Origin: Mycobacterium sp.
Lineage (GTDB): Bacteria > Actinomycetota > Actinomycetes > Mycobacteriales > Mycobacteriaceae
Assembly: GCF_008709575.1 (NCBI RefSeq)
Contig: NZ_VYIK01000029.1
Coordinates: 1-43,378, forward strand
Length of the DNA stretch: 43,378 nucleotides
Direction of reading: 5' to 3'
The notes beneath the pieces were generated by a model, which worked only from the letters and a program-made list of their open reading frames with translations, did not search any database and was not told the DNA's origin. Below, piece after piece: positions 8,202 through 17,633 of the stretch. The position numbers and the translations under genes are program-made. Within the stretch, counting starts at the first letter, position 1; each line of letters opens with the position of its first letter.

Positions 8202-9571
8202 CGAACAACCCTAAAGCGCGCTGCGTGCGCGACGAAACGCGCTACCGCGTCGGGGTTTGCCGCCGGATGGGTATGCAGGTAGGCGGCGTGTACGCTGCCG
8301 TGGACCGCGCCGTCGTGCACGCGACGCGAATCGTCGGTCCGGTACACCCACGCCGGTTGGTAGTCTTTAGTGAATGTCACTGCGGTGCGGTGGAATTCGT
8401 GGCCAACCACCCGCTGGCCGGCCCGGTGGATCGGCGAATCGGCGACCGCGACGGCGTCACGGTACCCGAGTGTCAAACGCGCGGTGAACCGTGCCGACCC
8501 GGCCAGCACTCCGCACATGGGATGGCTGTCAACCTCGTCCAGCAGGTAGATCAGCCCGGCGCATTCGGCATGCACCGGCGCTCCGGCGGCGGCCAGCGCG
8601 GCGATCCGGCGTCGAGCACGCTCGTTGCCGGACAACTCAGCGGCGTATTGCTCGGGGAATCCGCCGGGCAGCAGCACCGCGTCGGTGCCGTCGGGCAGCG
8701 TGTCGGCAAGCGGATCGAACTCGACCACCTCGGCCCCGGCAGCCCGCAGCAGCTCGTTGTGTTCGGCGTAGCCGAAACTGAACGCCTTTCCGCCGGCCAC
8801 AGCGATCCTGACTTTATCGCCGGCGAGCACACCCACCGCTGCCGACGCATCCCATGGCGGATCAGTCGGGTTGCCGCCGGCGGCCGCGAACACCGCGGCG
8901 ACATCGACGTGGCGGGCGACCAGGGCCGTCATCGCCTCGACCGCGCATCGCCCCCGGCGGCCGTATTCCACGGCGGTTACCAGACCCAAATATCTTGTGG
9001 GTAACTCGATTTCGTCACTTCGCGGGATGGCGCCCAGCACCGGGACACCGGCCTGGCGGCACGCCTGGCGCAGCACCTGCTCGTGCCGTGCCGAGCCGAC
9101 ACGGTTGAGCACCACCCCGGCGATGCGAATCGCCGGGTCGAACGTGGAAAACCCATGCAGCAGCGCCGCGATGCTATGACTTTGCCCGCGGGCGTCGACC
9201 ACCAGCACCACCGGGGTTCCCAGCAGGGCGGCCACCCGGGCGGTGGACCCGGCCGCCGGTCCGGCCCCCTCGGGGTCGATGCGGCCGTCGAAGAGCCCCA
9301 TCACGCCTTCGATCACCGCGACGTCCGCACCGGCGGCGCCGTGCCGGTAGAGCGGGCCGATGAGCTGCTCACCCACCAACACCGGGTCGAGGTTGCGGCC
9401 GACGCGTCCGGCGGCGATCGCGTGATAGCCGGGGTCGATGAAATCCGGGCCCACCTTGAACGGTGCGACGACGTGACCGGCTCGGCGCAGGGCACCGATC
9501 AAACCCGTGGCCACCGTGGTTTTTCCGGTGCCCGATGCGGGCGCGGCGATCACGACCCCGGGAGTGTTCAC
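8198..9571 (-). CDS. cobB: Cobyrinate (hydrogenobyrinate) a,c-diamide synthase
   Basis: A 457-aa amidotransferase, the same length as M. tuberculosis CobB. The N-terminal ATP-binding domain has the P-loop VVIAAPASGTGKTT and GPDFIDPGYH. The C-terminal class I glutaminase-like domain has LPGGFPEQYA and the Cys nucleophile in HAECAGL, with a late His in YLHTHPAA. It amidates the a and c side chains of the corrin ring. The GTG at 9571 was chosen for length and for a GGGGAC Shine-Dalgarno; an ATG at 9646 would overlap cobO by 38 nt and add 25 non-conserved residues. Second member of the cobO-cobB-cysG run. Confidence 0.94.
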   Translation of the reverse strand: MNTPGVVIAAPASGTGKTTVATGLIGALRRAGHVVAPFKVGPDFIDPGYHAIAAGRVGRNLDPVLVGEQLIGPLYRHGAAGADVAVIEGVMGLFDGRIDPEGAGPAAGSTARVAALLGTPVVLVVDARGQSHSIAALLHGFSTFDPAIRIAGVVLNRVGSARHEQVLRQACRQAGVPVLGAIPRSDEIELPTRYLGLVTAVEYGRRGRCAVEAMTALVARHVDVAAVFAAAGGNPTDPPWDASAAVGVLAGDKVRIAVAGGKAFSFGYAEHNELLRAAGAEVVEFDPLADTLPDGTDAVLLPGGFPEQYAAELSGNERARRRIAALAAAGAPVHAECAGLIYLLDEVDSHPMCGVLAGSARFTARLTLGYRDAVAVADSPIHRAGQRVVGHEFHRTAVTFTKDYQPAWVYRTDDSRRVHDGAVHGSVHAAYLHTHPAANPDAVARFVAHAARFRVVR

Positions 9572-9608
9572 CCGGTCCCCGCACGCTCGCCGCAGCTGCT
9601 GGCGGTCC

Positions 9609-10223
9609 TCACCACTCGATGCCCTGTTGACCCTTGCGCCCGACATCCATCGGGTGCTTGACCTTGGTCATCTCGGTGACCAGATCGGCGGCGTCGACCA
9701 GCATCGGCGGAGCATCGCGACCGGTGATCACCACGTGCTGGCGGCCGGGGCGACCCAGCAGCGTACTCACCACCTCCTCGACGTCGATCCAGCCCCACGT
9801 CAGCGGATAGGTGAACTCGTCGAGCACGTAGAAGTCGTGGCGCTGGACCGCCAGCCGGCGGGCGATCTCTGCCCAGCCGGCCGCGGCCGCCGCGGCGTGA
9901 TCCTCCTCGCTGCCCGTCTTGCGCGACCAGGACCAGCCGGCGCCCATTTTGTGCCATTCCACCGGGCCGCCCACCCCGTGTTCGTCGTGCAGCCGGCCCA
10001 GCCGGCGAAACGCCGCTTCTTCGCCGACCTTCCATTTGGCGCTCTTGACGAATTGGAAGACCGCGATGCTCATGCCGCAGTTCCACGCCCGCAGAGCCAT
10101 TCCGAACGCGGCTGTCGACTTGCCTTTGCCCGGGCCGGTATTCACCGCCAGCACCGGGGTGTTGCGGCGGGCCCGCGTGGTCAACCCGTCGTCGGGAACC
10201 TGCAGCGGACGGCCTCGTGGCAT
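9609..10223 (-). CDS. cobO: Cob(I)yrinic acid a,c-diamide adenosyltransferase
   Basis: A 204-aa CobO/CobA-type ATP:corrinoid adenosyltransferase, which puts the 5'-deoxyadenosyl group on cobalt. The P-loop is NTGPGKGKSTAAFG (about 28-41); other family segments are VFQFVKSAKWKVGEE, the DEFTYPL Walker-B-like motif and VVITGRDAPP, with the C-terminal TKVKHPMDVGRKGQQGIEW block. Matches Rv2849c. It follows the chelatase-like gene by 21 bp and precedes cobB by 37 bp, so one transcript is likely. Confidence 0.95.
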   Translation of the reverse strand: MPRGRPLQVPDDGLTTRARRNTPVLAVNTGPGKGKSTAAFGMALRAWNCGMSIAVFQFVKSAKWKVGEEAAFRRLGRLHDEHGVGGPVEWHKMGAGWSWSRKTGSEEDHAAAAAAGWAEIARRLAVQRHDFYVLDEFTYPLTWGWIDVEEVVSTLLGRPGRQHVVITGRDAPPMLVDAADLVTEMTKVKHPMDVGRKGQQGIEW

Positions 10224-10244
10224 CTGCGGCTTCCTCCTGCGGCC

Positions 10245-12092
10245 TCAGGCTGCAGCGCGCACGGCCCGGGTCAGATGATCGGCGCGCAACTGTTCGAGCC
10301 GCACCACCGGGGCGCCCAGCTGGTCAGCCAGCGCAGCCGCCAACCCCAGGCGAACACCCGTCGCCTCGCAATCCACGACGACCGCGGCCACACCCTCGGC
10401 TACCAGCAGTGCTGCGGCGGAACGACTGCGGCCCAAAGGATCCGGGCCGGCAGTGGCCCGCCCGTCGGTCAGCACCACCAGCAGCGGGCGCCGCGAGGGG
10501 TCACGGACCTTCTCCCGCAGCACCAGTTCCCGGGCGGCCAGCAGACCTTCGGCGAGCGGAGTCCTGCCGCCGGTGTCGAACCGGGCCAGGCGCCGCCCGG
10601 CGATGTAGGCCGAGGTGGTCGGCGGCAGCAGCAGCTGCGCGCCGTCGTGGTGGAAGGTGACCACCGCGACCTTGTCGCGGCGCTGGTAGGCGTCGCGCAA
10701 CAGCGACAACGTCGCACCGCTGACCGCGGCGATCCGATCTCGCGCCGCCATCGACCCGGACGCGTCGACGACGAAGATCACCAGGTTGCCTTCCCGACCC
10801 TCCCGCACGGCACGACGCACGTCAGCGGGCCGCAGCCGAAGCCGGCCGGGCCGTTCGGCGTGTCCGGCGGCGGCCAGCACGGTGGCGAACAGGTGCAGGC
10901 CGTGACCGGCAGCGACGTCGTCGGTGGCGGCCACCACGGCGCCGGCTGCGTTGCGGGCCCGGGAACGGCGTCCCGGCGCGCCGACACCCACCCCGGGCAC
11001 CGTCAGTGCCCGGGTGTGAAACGGCGCCGACGGCGGTGCGCTGGGTTTCGGACTCTGCGGCCTTGTCGGCGACCTACCCTGCGACCCGCGATCATCGCCG
11101 TTGTGCCCGCCTCCGGGCGGGTCGGGGTCCGGCTCGTCGGGCGTTTCGCCGTCGTGACCGGCCGAGGCCAACACCGCAGCGAGGTGGTCGCGATCGATAC
11201 CCGGGTCGTCGAACGGGTCGCGGCGGCGCCGATGCGGCAACGCCAGCTCGGCCGCCGCCCGGACGTCGGACTCGTCGACGGCGACCCGACCGCGCCAGGC
11301 GGCGTGCGCGACCGCGGTGCGGGCCACCACCAAATCGGCGCGCATCCCGTCGACGTCGAACGCCGCGCACAACGCCGAGATCCGCCGCAACTCGGCGTCG
11401 GGCAGCACCACGTGGTCGACGAGCGCACGAGCGCCGGCGATCCGCCGGGCCAGCTCGGCGTCGGCAGCGGCGTAGCGGCTTGCGAACCCGTCCGGGTCGG
11501 CTTCGTAGGCCATCCGCTGCCGGATGACCTGCATCCGCACGTCGACGTCGCGGGAAGCGCGCACCTCGACGGTGAGCCCGAAGCGATCCAGCAGCTGCGG
11601 ACGCAGCTCGCCCTCTTCTGGATTCATCGTCCCGATCAGCACGAACCTCGAGTCGTAGGAATGCGAAATCCCGTCGCGCTCGACGTGCACGCGTCCCATC
11701 GCGGCGGCGTCGAGCAGCAGGTCGACCAGATGGTCGGGCAGCAGGTTGACCTCGTCGACATAGAGGACTCCGCCGTGGGCGCGGGCCAACAGTCCGGGAG
11801 AAAACGCGTGCTCGCCGTCGCGCAGCACCCGCGCCACGTCCAGTGATCCGACGACCCGGTCCTCGGTGGCGCCGATCGGCAGCTCGACCAGCCGGGCATC
11901 GGCGCCGTCGGCGGCGGCCAACAGTGCCGCCATGCCGCGCACCGCCGTGGATTTCGCGGTGCCCTTCTCGCCGCGGATCAGTACCCCGCCGATCGCGGGG
12001 CGCACCGCGCACAGCAGCAGCGCCAGCCGCAGTGCGTCGTGACCGACGATCGCGCTGAACGGGTACGGCTTGGCCGCTGCATGCCCCTCCAT
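10245..12092 (-). CDS. Magnesium/cobalt-chelatase-like AAA+ and VWA protein (Rv2850c-like)
   Basis: A 615-aa fusion of the two chelatase motor subunits. The N-terminal AAA+ ATPase (BchI/ChlI-like, about 10-330) has Walker [10 protein letters not shown] (41-49), Walker [15 protein letters not shown] and the arginine-rich sensor segment [20 protein letters not shown] Pro/Asp/Arg-rich acidic linker follows (about 330-400). A C-terminal VWA domain (BchD-like) carries the MIDAS motif DASGSM near residue 440 and TDGRAT. Such proteins drive metal insertion into tetrapyrroles with a large H subunit. No such subunit is in the window, so activity in cobalt insertion for B12 is inferred from the adjacent cobO-cobB-cysG. 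Confidence 0.9.
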   Translation of the reverse strand: MEGHAAAKPYPFSAIVGHDALRLALLLCAVRPAIGGVLIRGEKGTAKSTAVRGMAALLAAADGADARLVELPIGATEDRVVGSLDVARVLRDGEHAFSPGLLARAHGGVLYVDEVNLLPDHLVDLLLDAAAMGRVHVERDGISHSYDSRFVLIGTMNPEEGELRPQLLDRFGLTVEVRASRDVDVRMQVIRQRMAYEADPDGFASRYAAADAELARRIAGARALVDHVVLPDAELRRISALCAAFDVDGMRADLVVARTAVAHAAWRGRVAVDESDVRAAAELALPHRRRRDPFDDPGIDRDHLAAVLASAGHDGETPDEPDPDPPGGGHNGDDRGSQGRSPTRPQSPKPSAPPSAPFHTRALTVPGVGVGAPGRRSRARNAAGAVVAATDDVAAGHGLHLFATVLAAAGHAERPGRLRLRPADVRRAVREGREGNLVIFVVDASGSMAARDRIAAVSGATLSLLRDAYQRRDKVAVVTFHHDGAQLLLPPTTSAYIAGRRLARFDTGGRTPLAEGLLAARELVLREKVRDPSRRPLLVVLTDGRATAGPDPLGRSRSAAALLVAEGVAAVVVDCEATGVRLGLAAALADQLGAPVVRLEQLRADHLTRAVRAAA

Positions 12093-12139
12093 CAGCTGCA
12101 GCCTACCGATGCCGGGGCACGGCGCCGCCGCCGTCTGTC

Positions 12140-13432
12140 TTATCCCAGCACCACGGTGGCTCCGCGTCCGGGCACCTGGGTGATTGTGCGCCGTCGCACC
12201 GGTTCGGGTCGCTCGTCGGTCGGCCGCACCGTGCAGCGACCGAACAACGTGCTGAGCACGATGCGCATCTCAAATTCGGCGAATGCCGCGCCCAAACAAC
12301 GCCGCACGCCGCCGCCGAAGGGAATCCAGGTATAGGTCCCGGCTCGCTGCTCGAGAAAACGCTCGGGCCGGAATCGTTGCGCGTCCGGGTAGACGTCGGC
12401 CCGCCGATGCATCAGATAGATCGAGGGCACTACCGTCACTCCGGCCGGCAATCGGACCCCGCGAAGCTTCATGGGCGCTGTGAGCCTGCGGCCGACCGCC
12501 GCCAGCACCGGCCGCAGTCGCAACGTCTCCTTGACCACGGCGTCGCAGAACTCGTGGCGGCCCGCATGGATTTCCTCGACCAGCCGCGCCTGGTAGCCGG
12601 GGTGGCGAACCAGCCGCTCCACGGCCCAGGCGAGCGCGGTCGCCGTCGTTTCGTGCCCGGCCAACAGCAGGGTCATCAGCTCATCGCGGATCTCGACATC
12701 GCTCATCGGGCGGCCGTCTTCGTGGTGGGCCCGCAGCAACAGGGACAACACGTCGCCACGCTCGTCGAGGCGGTCGGACCGGCGTCGCCGATCGATCTCG
12801 GCATAGAGCAAGCAGTCGACACGACGGAGCACTGCATGGGTAACCGCGGCTTGGAGGCGGCGGGGCCCGACGGCGCCCAGCACGAACACCGGCATGCTGG
12901 TTGCCGCGGTCAGCATCCGCAGCAGTTCTGCCCGCAGCCGGTCAAGGTGTGTGCCCTCGCTCAGGCCGAACACGGTGCGCAGGATGACCTCCAGCGTCAG
13001 CGCCTGCATCCGGGGATGTAGGCGTATCGGCGTCTCCTGCGGCCAGCGGCCGATCTCGGCGTGGGCGACTGCGGTGATCGTGTCGGCGTAGGACGCCAGG
13101 TGGTTACCCCGGAACGGGGGCAGCAGCAGTCGGCGCTGCTCTCGGTGTGCGTCCTCGTCGAGCAGCAACACCGAGTTCGCGCCGAGCACCGGCGCCAGGA
13201 TGCGATTGACCTCCCCGGCATGCAGCAGCTCGGGCGGCCCGGTGAAGACCTCTTTCACCGCGTCCGGATGAGACACCATCACTATCGGAGCCTCGCCTGC
13301 CAGCCGCACCGTGAACATGTCGCCGTAGCGAGCCGCGCAACGCTGCATGAAATCCCAGGGGCGGATCAGCCATGCGGCGGTCTGAACGACCGCCGGGAGT
13401 CGGGGACCGGGCGGTAGCACGTCGAGGGCCAC
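12140..13432 (-). CDS. Cytochrome P450
   Basis: A complete 430-aa P450 monooxygenase. The I-helix oxygen-activation motif is AGHETT, the K-helix ExxR is KETLRLR, and the heme loop is [10 protein letters not shown] with the axial Cys at about 378. A Pro-rich N terminus (LPPGPRLP) starts the protein. The overall pattern resembles the mycobacterial CYP135/137/138 group, but I cannot assign a family number. There is no fused ferredoxin or reductase, so an external redox partner is needed. As I recall, M. tuberculosis has a GNAT gene (Rv2851c) at this point between Rv2850c and mqo, so this P450 is a local difference. The substrate is unknown. Confidence 0.93.
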   Translation of the reverse strand: MALDVLPPGPRLPAVVQTAAWLIRPWDFMQRCAARYGDMFTVRLAGEAPIVMVSHPDAVKEVFTGPPELLHAGEVNRILAPVLGANSVLLLDEDAHREQRRLLLPPFRGNHLASYADTITAVAHAEIGRWPQETPIRLHPRMQALTLEVILRTVFGLSEGTHLDRLRAELLRMLTAATSMPVFVLGAVGPRRLQAAVTHAVLRRVDCLLYAEIDRRRRSDRLDERGDVLSLLLRAHHEDGRPMSDVEIRDELMTLLLAGHETTATALAWAVERLVRHPGYQARLVEEIHAGRHEFCDAVVKETLRLRPVLAAVGRRLTAPMKLRGVRLPAGVTVVPSIYLMHRRADVYPDAQRFRPERFLEQRAGTYTWIPFGGGVRRCLGAAFAEFEMRIVLSTLFGRCTVRPTDERPEPVRRRTITQVPGRGATVVLG

Positions 13433-13526
13433 GTGGTCACCTCCGACCGGACGCCGTGCGAATTCGGTTCAGTCTAAGCCGTCGGTCCGCTGCCCGGAAG
13501 CTGACGACGCGACGCCGAGGGACACG

Positions 13527-14990
13527 TCAATTATCGAGTTCCAGCACCCTGGTGCCCCAGGCCCACAGCTCCTCGAACAATTTCGGCTCCCGGGACAACC
13601 TCCTGCCCAGCGACGGCACCATCTCCTGTAGCGTCGGCAACCACGACGGGTACCGCTGGGTGAAACAGCGCTGCAACACCTCGAGCATCGCCGTGACGGC
13701 CGTCGACGCGCCCGGTGAGGCGCCGAGCAGCCCGGCGATACTGCCGTCGGCGGAGCTCAGCACCGTGGTGCCGAAATCGATTCCGCCCCAACGGATCACC
13801 TGCACTCGCTGACCGGCCGTCACCAGTTCCCACTCCGATTCGAGTGCGGCGGGAACGAATTGGCGCAGCGCCTCGATGCGGTCGGGCGGCGATAGTCGCA
13901 GTTGGCGGATCAGATAGTCGACCAGCTTACGTTCGCCGGCGCCGGCGCGCAGTATCGCGGGCAGGTTGGCCGGCCTGAGCGACCGCGGCAGGTCGGTGAC
14001 GGCGCCGTGTTTGAGGAATTTCGGCGACCATCCGGCGAAAGGTCCGAACTGCAGCCACGAGGCGCCGTTGATGACCCGAGTGTCCAGATGCGGCGCCGTC
14101 GTGGCCGGCGCCCCCGGCTCCGGCATGCCGTAGACCTTCGCGCGGTGCCGGGCAACCGCACGGGGGCTGGCGCTGCGCAGAAACCGTCCACCGATGGGGA
14201 AGCCACCGAATCCTCTGACCTCGGGGATACCCGCCTTCTGCAACAGTCTCAGGGTCTGGCCGCCGGCGCCGACGAAGACGAAGTTGGCTTTGAGCCGTCG
14301 GTTTTCCCGGGTCCGGAAGTTGTGGATGGACAGTGTCCAGCAGCCGTCGTAGGACAGACCGCGCACTTCGTGACCGAACAGCGCGGTGGTGCCGTTGCGC
14401 ACGCCATAGCCGAGCAATTGCCTGGTCAGCGCACCGAAGTCGACGTCGGTGCCGTCGGCCGCCCAGGTGATCGCCAGCGGTTCGGACGCCGCGCGTCCGG
14501 TGGCCATCAACGGCAGTCGGCGCGCGAACTCGTCGGCGTCGTCGATGAATTCGGTTCCGGCAAAGAGCGGGTTGGCGGCCAGCGCCTGATGGCGGCGACG
14601 CAAGTAGTCGACCTGCGCGGCGCCCTGCACGAAGCTGACGTGCGGGACCGGGTTGATGAGGCTGCGCACGTCGGTGAGAATGCCGTTCTCCGCGGCGTAG
14701 GCCCAGAATTGGCGGGTGACCTGAAACTGCTCGCCCACCTGCACAGCTTTGCTGATATCGACCGACCCGTCGGCCCGCCGGGGCGTGTAGAACAGCTCGC
14801 AGAGCCCGGCGTGGCCGGTGCCGGAGTTATTCCACGATCCGCTGCTTTCGGCGGCCGCGCCGTCGAGCCGCTCGATCAGCGTGATCGACCAGTCCGGCTG
14901 CAGCCGCCGCAGCAGCGCGCCCAGCGTGGCACTCATGATGCCCGCCCCCACCAGCACGACGTCGGACTTCGCGGCTGCTGGATCAGACAC
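13527..14990 (-). CDS. mqo: Malate:quinone oxidoreductase
   Basis: A 487-aa FAD-dependent, membrane-associated malate dehydrogenase that passes electrons to menaquinone. The N-terminal dinucleotide fold is [23 protein letters not shown]. Family segments include [53 protein letters not shown] and [12 protein letters not shown]. Length and sequence fit Rv2852c. It lies 47 bp downstream of the Fur-family gene on the same strand and may be co-transcribed with it, which would couple this TCA-cycle step to metal status. Confidence 0.95.
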   Translation of the reverse strand: MSDPAAAKSDVVLVGAGIMSATLGALLRRLQPDWSITLIERLDGAAAESSGSWNNSGTGHAGLCELFYTPRRADGSVDISKAVQVGEQFQVTRQFWAYAAENGILTDVRSLINPVPHVSFVQGAAQVDYLRRRHQALAANPLFAGTEFIDDADEFARRLPLMATGRAASEPLAITWAADGTDVDFGALTRQLLGYGVRNGTTALFGHEVRGLSYDGCWTLSIHNFRTRENRRLKANFVFVGAGGQTLRLLQKAGIPEVRGFGGFPIGGRFLRSASPRAVARHRAKVYGMPEPGAPATTAPHLDTRVINGASWLQFGPFAGWSPKFLKHGAVTDLPRSLRPANLPAILRAGAGERKLVDYLIRQLRLSPPDRIEALRQFVPAALESEWELVTAGQRVQVIRWGGIDFGTTVLSSADGSIAGLLGASPGASTAVTAMLEVLQRCFTQRYPSWLPTLQEMVPSLGRRLSREPKLFEELWAWGTRVLELDN

Positions 14991-15037
14991 CGGAGTCCTT
15001 CGTCGTCAGGGTCGACAGCTCGTCGTGCGAGCCGGTG

Positions 15038-15532
15038 CTACTCGGCCGACGACTCCTCCTGCTGGCATTGCGGGCACAGCCCGTGCAGGGTCAGCCCGGC
15101 CCGCTCGGACAACGTGAAGGAGCTGCCCGCCATCGCATGGTCGAGCGCGGAACTCAGCCGCTGAGCGGGCACCTCGATGATCGCACCGCAGCGGATGCAC
15201 ACGGCGTGATGGTGCGGATCGACAGCCATCCCATAAGTGGTGACACCGCTGTCCAGGGTCAGCGCATGCAGCACCCCCTGGTCGACCAGTGTCGTGACCG
15301 TGCGGTAGATCGTCGCCAGGTCGGGCGGCTGCTCGCCGGGGGGCAGGTGCTCGCGCAGCCGCTGATCGATCTCGGCCACCGACAGGTGACTTTCCGCCGG
15401 TTCGAGCACCGCCAGCACGGCAATCCGCGACGCCATACGCCGCAACCCGTGCGCGCGCAGCAGCTCGCCCATCCGTTCGGCAACTGCCGAATCGGACACC
15501 GATGGCCCGGTCACTACTCCAGTATCGCGCAT
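15038..15532 (-). CDS. Fur-family metal-responsive transcriptional repressor
   Basis: A 164-aa Fur/Zur/PerR-type regulator. It has a winged helix (recognition helix region ATIYRTVTTLVDQG, 73-86), the metal-site box DPHHHAVCIRCG (105-116) and two structural-zinc CxxC pairs, C112/C115 and C153/C156. It is not the FurA gene beside katG, and it lacks the longer His run of mycobacterial FurB/Zur, so its metal (Fe, Zn, Mn) cannot be decided from sequence. ATG 15532 gives full length; GTG 15514 is an alternative. It is divergent from the phosphodiesterase-like gene and upstream of mqo. A Fur-type box in front of the NRPS operon makes this protein a candidate regulator of it. Confidence 0.9.
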   Translation of the reverse strand: MRDTGVVTGPSVSDSAVAERMGELLRAHGLRRMASRIAVLAVLEPAESHLSVAEIDQRLREHLPPGEQPPDLATIYRTVTTLVDQGVLHALTLDSGVTTYGMAVDPHHHAVCIRCGAIIEVPAQRLSSALDHAMAGSSFTLSERAGLTLHGLCPQCQQEESSAE

Positions 15533-15606
15533 CGCATCGCTCTCACGCACCTGAGGAGGCGAATCGGCGACCACGTGTCCGCGGCCACACTGCCAGACTG
15601 GCCGTC
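15533..15606. promoter_or_regulatory. Divergent fur / phosphodiesterase promoter gap
   Basis: A 74-bp gap that must hold the promoter of the Fur-family gene and probably that of the divergent gene. I saw no AT-rich 7-1-7 palindrome here, so there is no sign of Fur autoregulation. A GAGGAGG run lies at 15551-15557, but no start codon uses it. Confidence 0.3.
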
Positions 15607-16734
15607 GTGAGCGGTTCGATTTGCGACGTCCTGCCCGCCGCGGCTGCGCTGCTCGGGGCAGCGGACACGTCGGCCCGGCGATCCCCGCTCGGCTTGCGCG
15701 AGCGGATCGGCGAGGTGCGCCGGGTGGCTGTCGTGCTGGTTGACGGCATGGGCGCTCACCTGCTTCCGCACTTGGCTGCCGATGCCCCGCTGCTGGCATC
15801 GGTGCTGGCCGGCGAACTGGGCTGGCTGAACGAACTCACCTGCGCCTTCCCGTCGACGACTCCGACCAGCCTGGTCTCGCTGAGCACCGGTGTCTTGGCG
15901 GGCGAGCACGGAATCCTGGGCTTTACCGTCAAAATGCCTGGCTCTGATCGGGTCCTCAATCACCTCACCTGGCGCGACGACCCGCCGCCGGCCCGCTGGC
16001 AACCCGTCTCGACCTGGTTCGAGCGGCTCGCCCGGGCCGGCATCTGCACGCGGGTCCTGCTGCCGGCCGCATTTCTCGGCAGCGGGCTCACCCAGGCGGC
16101 CTACCGCGGGGCGCATTTCTGCGCGACCGCCATCGATCGCGACTACGGGCAGCGGCTGGCCGACGAGCTGGCCGCTGCCCCGGGTCTGGTCTATGGCTAT
16201 ACCGCCGAACTCGACACCGCAGCTCATCTGTTCGGTATCGGCTCGCCGCAGTGGCACACCGCGGCCGCCCACGTCGACGAGCTGCTGACCCGGCTGGTCG
16301 AGGGATTGCCCCCGGATGCGGCGCTGCTGGTCACCGCCGACCATGGCGGCCTGAACGCCCCGGCGGAAGCGCGGGTCGATATCGGCGTCGATCCGCGGCT
16401 GGCCGCCGGGGTGCGGGTGATCGCCGGCGACCCGCGGGTGCGCTATTTGCATACCGAGCCGGGGGCCACCGCGGATGTGCTGGCCACCTGGAGCGAGCTA
16501 CTCGCCGGGCGGGCCGAGGTCCGCAGCCGCGACGACGCCGTGGTCCACGGCTGGTTCGGGCCGGTGCGTGCCGAACATCGGCCCCGCATCGGCGATGTGG
16601 TCGTCCTCTGCACCGGCGACACGACGGTGCTCGCCAGCGGCCACGAGCCGCCCGAGGTCGCTCGCCTTGTCGGGATCCACGGTTCGGCGAGCCCGGCCGA
16701 GATGGCGATTCCGCTGATCGTCGTCGGGGGCTGA
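15607..16734 (+). CDS. Alkaline-phosphatase-superfamily phosphodiesterase/nucleotide pyrophosphatase
   Basis: A 375-aa soluble protein of the type I phosphodiesterase/nucleotide pyrophosphatase family (PF01663). The first metal Asp is in VVLVDGMG (D46), the Thr nucleophile region is FPSTTPTSLVSLSTG (about 81-95), and the second metal site is in VTADHGGL, with a late His in GIHGSASPAEM. It hydrolyses phosphodiester or pyrophosphate bonds; the substrate is unknown. GTG 15607 starts the conserved SGSICDVLPAAAALLG; the frame is open further upstream, but that overlaps the divergent fur promoter. There is no signal peptide. Confidence 0.85.
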   Translation: MSGSICDVLPAAAALLGAADTSARRSPLGLRERIGEVRRVAVVLVDGMGAHLLPHLAADAPLLASVLAGELGWLNELTCAFPSTTPTSLVSLSTGVLAGEHGILGFTVKMPGSDRVLNHLTWRDDPPPARWQPVSTWFERLARAGICTRVLLPAAFLGSGLTQAAYRGAHFCATAIDRDYGQRLADELAAAPGLVYGYTAELDTAAHLFGIGSPQWHTAAAHVDELLTRLVEGLPPDAALLVTADHGGLNAPAEARVDIGVDPRLAAGVRVIAGDPRVRYLHTEPGATADVLATWSELLAGRAEVRSRDDAVVHGWFGPVRAEHRPRIGDVVVLCTGDTTVLASGHEPPEVARLVGIHGSASPAEMAIPLIVVGG

Positions 16735-16780
16735 GCCCGCCCACCTCAACTTCAGCGGCTTTCTTGCGAACCAATAGCAT

Positions 16781-16800
16781 GTAATCCGGATGTGGATTAC
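16781..16800. promoter_or_regulatory. 20-bp palindromic operator before the ABC transporter
   Basis: GTAATCC-N6-GGATTAC is a perfect 7-bp inverted repeat in an AT-richer patch of the 131-bp gap before the ABC ATPase gene. A third GATTAC half-site follows at 16824-16829. TAGCAT (16775-16780), a TANNNT -10 match, lies just upstream, so a bound dimer would cover the transcription start. The cognate regulator is unknown (TetR, MarR and GntR types all use such sites). It differs from the NRPS operator, so the two units need not share a regulator. Confidence 0.55.
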
Positions 16801-16865
16801 GGTCGGGGACTGGTGGCGATGCCGATTACCTCGAAAGAGCTGAACTCGAAATAGATAGTGAGGAC

Positions 16866-17633
16866 ATGGGCACGAAGTCGGAACCCGGCGATGCATCCCG
16901 GATAAAGCCGTCGCGCAGCACCGGACCACTCGCGCTGCGCCTCAGCGGCGTCGGCAAGACCTACGGATCCGGACCCACCCGGGTGGTTGCTTTGCGCTCA
17001 GTGGATCTGGAAATCCACACCGGCGAATTTGTGGTCCTTTTGGGTCCTTCGGGATCAGGAAAGACGACGCTGCTCAACGTTATCGGCGGAATCGACCAGC
17101 CATCCGAGGGAACGATCGAGGTCGACGGCCGAAACATCGGCGAGCTCAGCCGCAAACAACGCACCCGATACCGCCGCGAGCAGGTCGGTTTTGTGTTCCA
17201 GTTCTTCAACCTCGTGCCCACCTTGACGGCCCGTGAGAACGTCGAGCTCATCGCGGAGCTCACCGGGTCGGCTGCCCGATCCCGCAGTCGCGCCGCCCTA
17301 CAGCGCGTGGGTGTGGGGGAGGTGGCCGATCGCTTTCCCGCGCAACTGTCCGGAGGCCAACAACAGCGGGTGGCGATCGCCCGGGCGATCGTCAAGAAGC
17401 CGCCACTGCTACTCTGCGATGAGCCCACCGGAAGCCTCGATGTGGTCACCGGCCGGCAGGTCTTGGCGGTGTTGAGCGACTTGGCCCGGAACAGTCGGCA
17501 GACCGTCGTCGTGGTAACCCACAATTCCGAGATAGCCCGGATGGCAGATCGGGTCCTTTGGCTGCATTCGGGCGCGATCGCCAAGACCGAGGTGATCGAC
17601 AAACCCGTGGACGCATCGGAGCTGGACTGGTGA
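16866..17633 (+). CDS. ABC transporter ATP-binding protein (MacB/LolD type)
   Basis: A 255-aa ATPase of the MacB/LolD/FtsE-like class, which powers export or lipid/lipoprotein extraction rather than import. The core starts at LALRLSGVGKTYG. Walker A is GPSGSGKTT (about 60-68), the Q-loop region is VGFVFQFFNLVP, the signature is LSGGQQQRVAIARA (about 161-174), Walker B is LLLCDEPTGSLD and the H-loop is VVTHN. A 20-residue non-conserved N-terminal extension is present. The Shine-Dalgarno GTGAGG sits very close to ATG 16866. Its stop overlaps the permease start (GTGA). Convergent with the NRPS operon; exporter of the NRPS product is a guess. Confidence 0.93.
   Translation: MGTKSEPGDASRIKPSRSTGPLALRLSGVGKTYGSGPTRVVALRSVDLEIHTGEFVVLLGPSGSGKTTLLNVIGGIDQPSEGTIEVDGRNIGELSRKQRTRYRREQVGFVFQFFNLVPTLTARENVELIAELTGSAARSRSRAALQRVGVGEVADRFPAQLSGGQQQRVAIARAIVKKPPLLLCDEPTGSLDVVTGRQVLAVLSDLARNSRQTVVVVTHNSEIARMADRVLWLHSGAIAKTEVIDKPVDASELDW

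Noticed and set aside
13902..15164. 420-codon plus-strand frame antisense to mqo
   Set aside because: Mqo on the minus strand is certain; the antisense frame has a random-looking composition.
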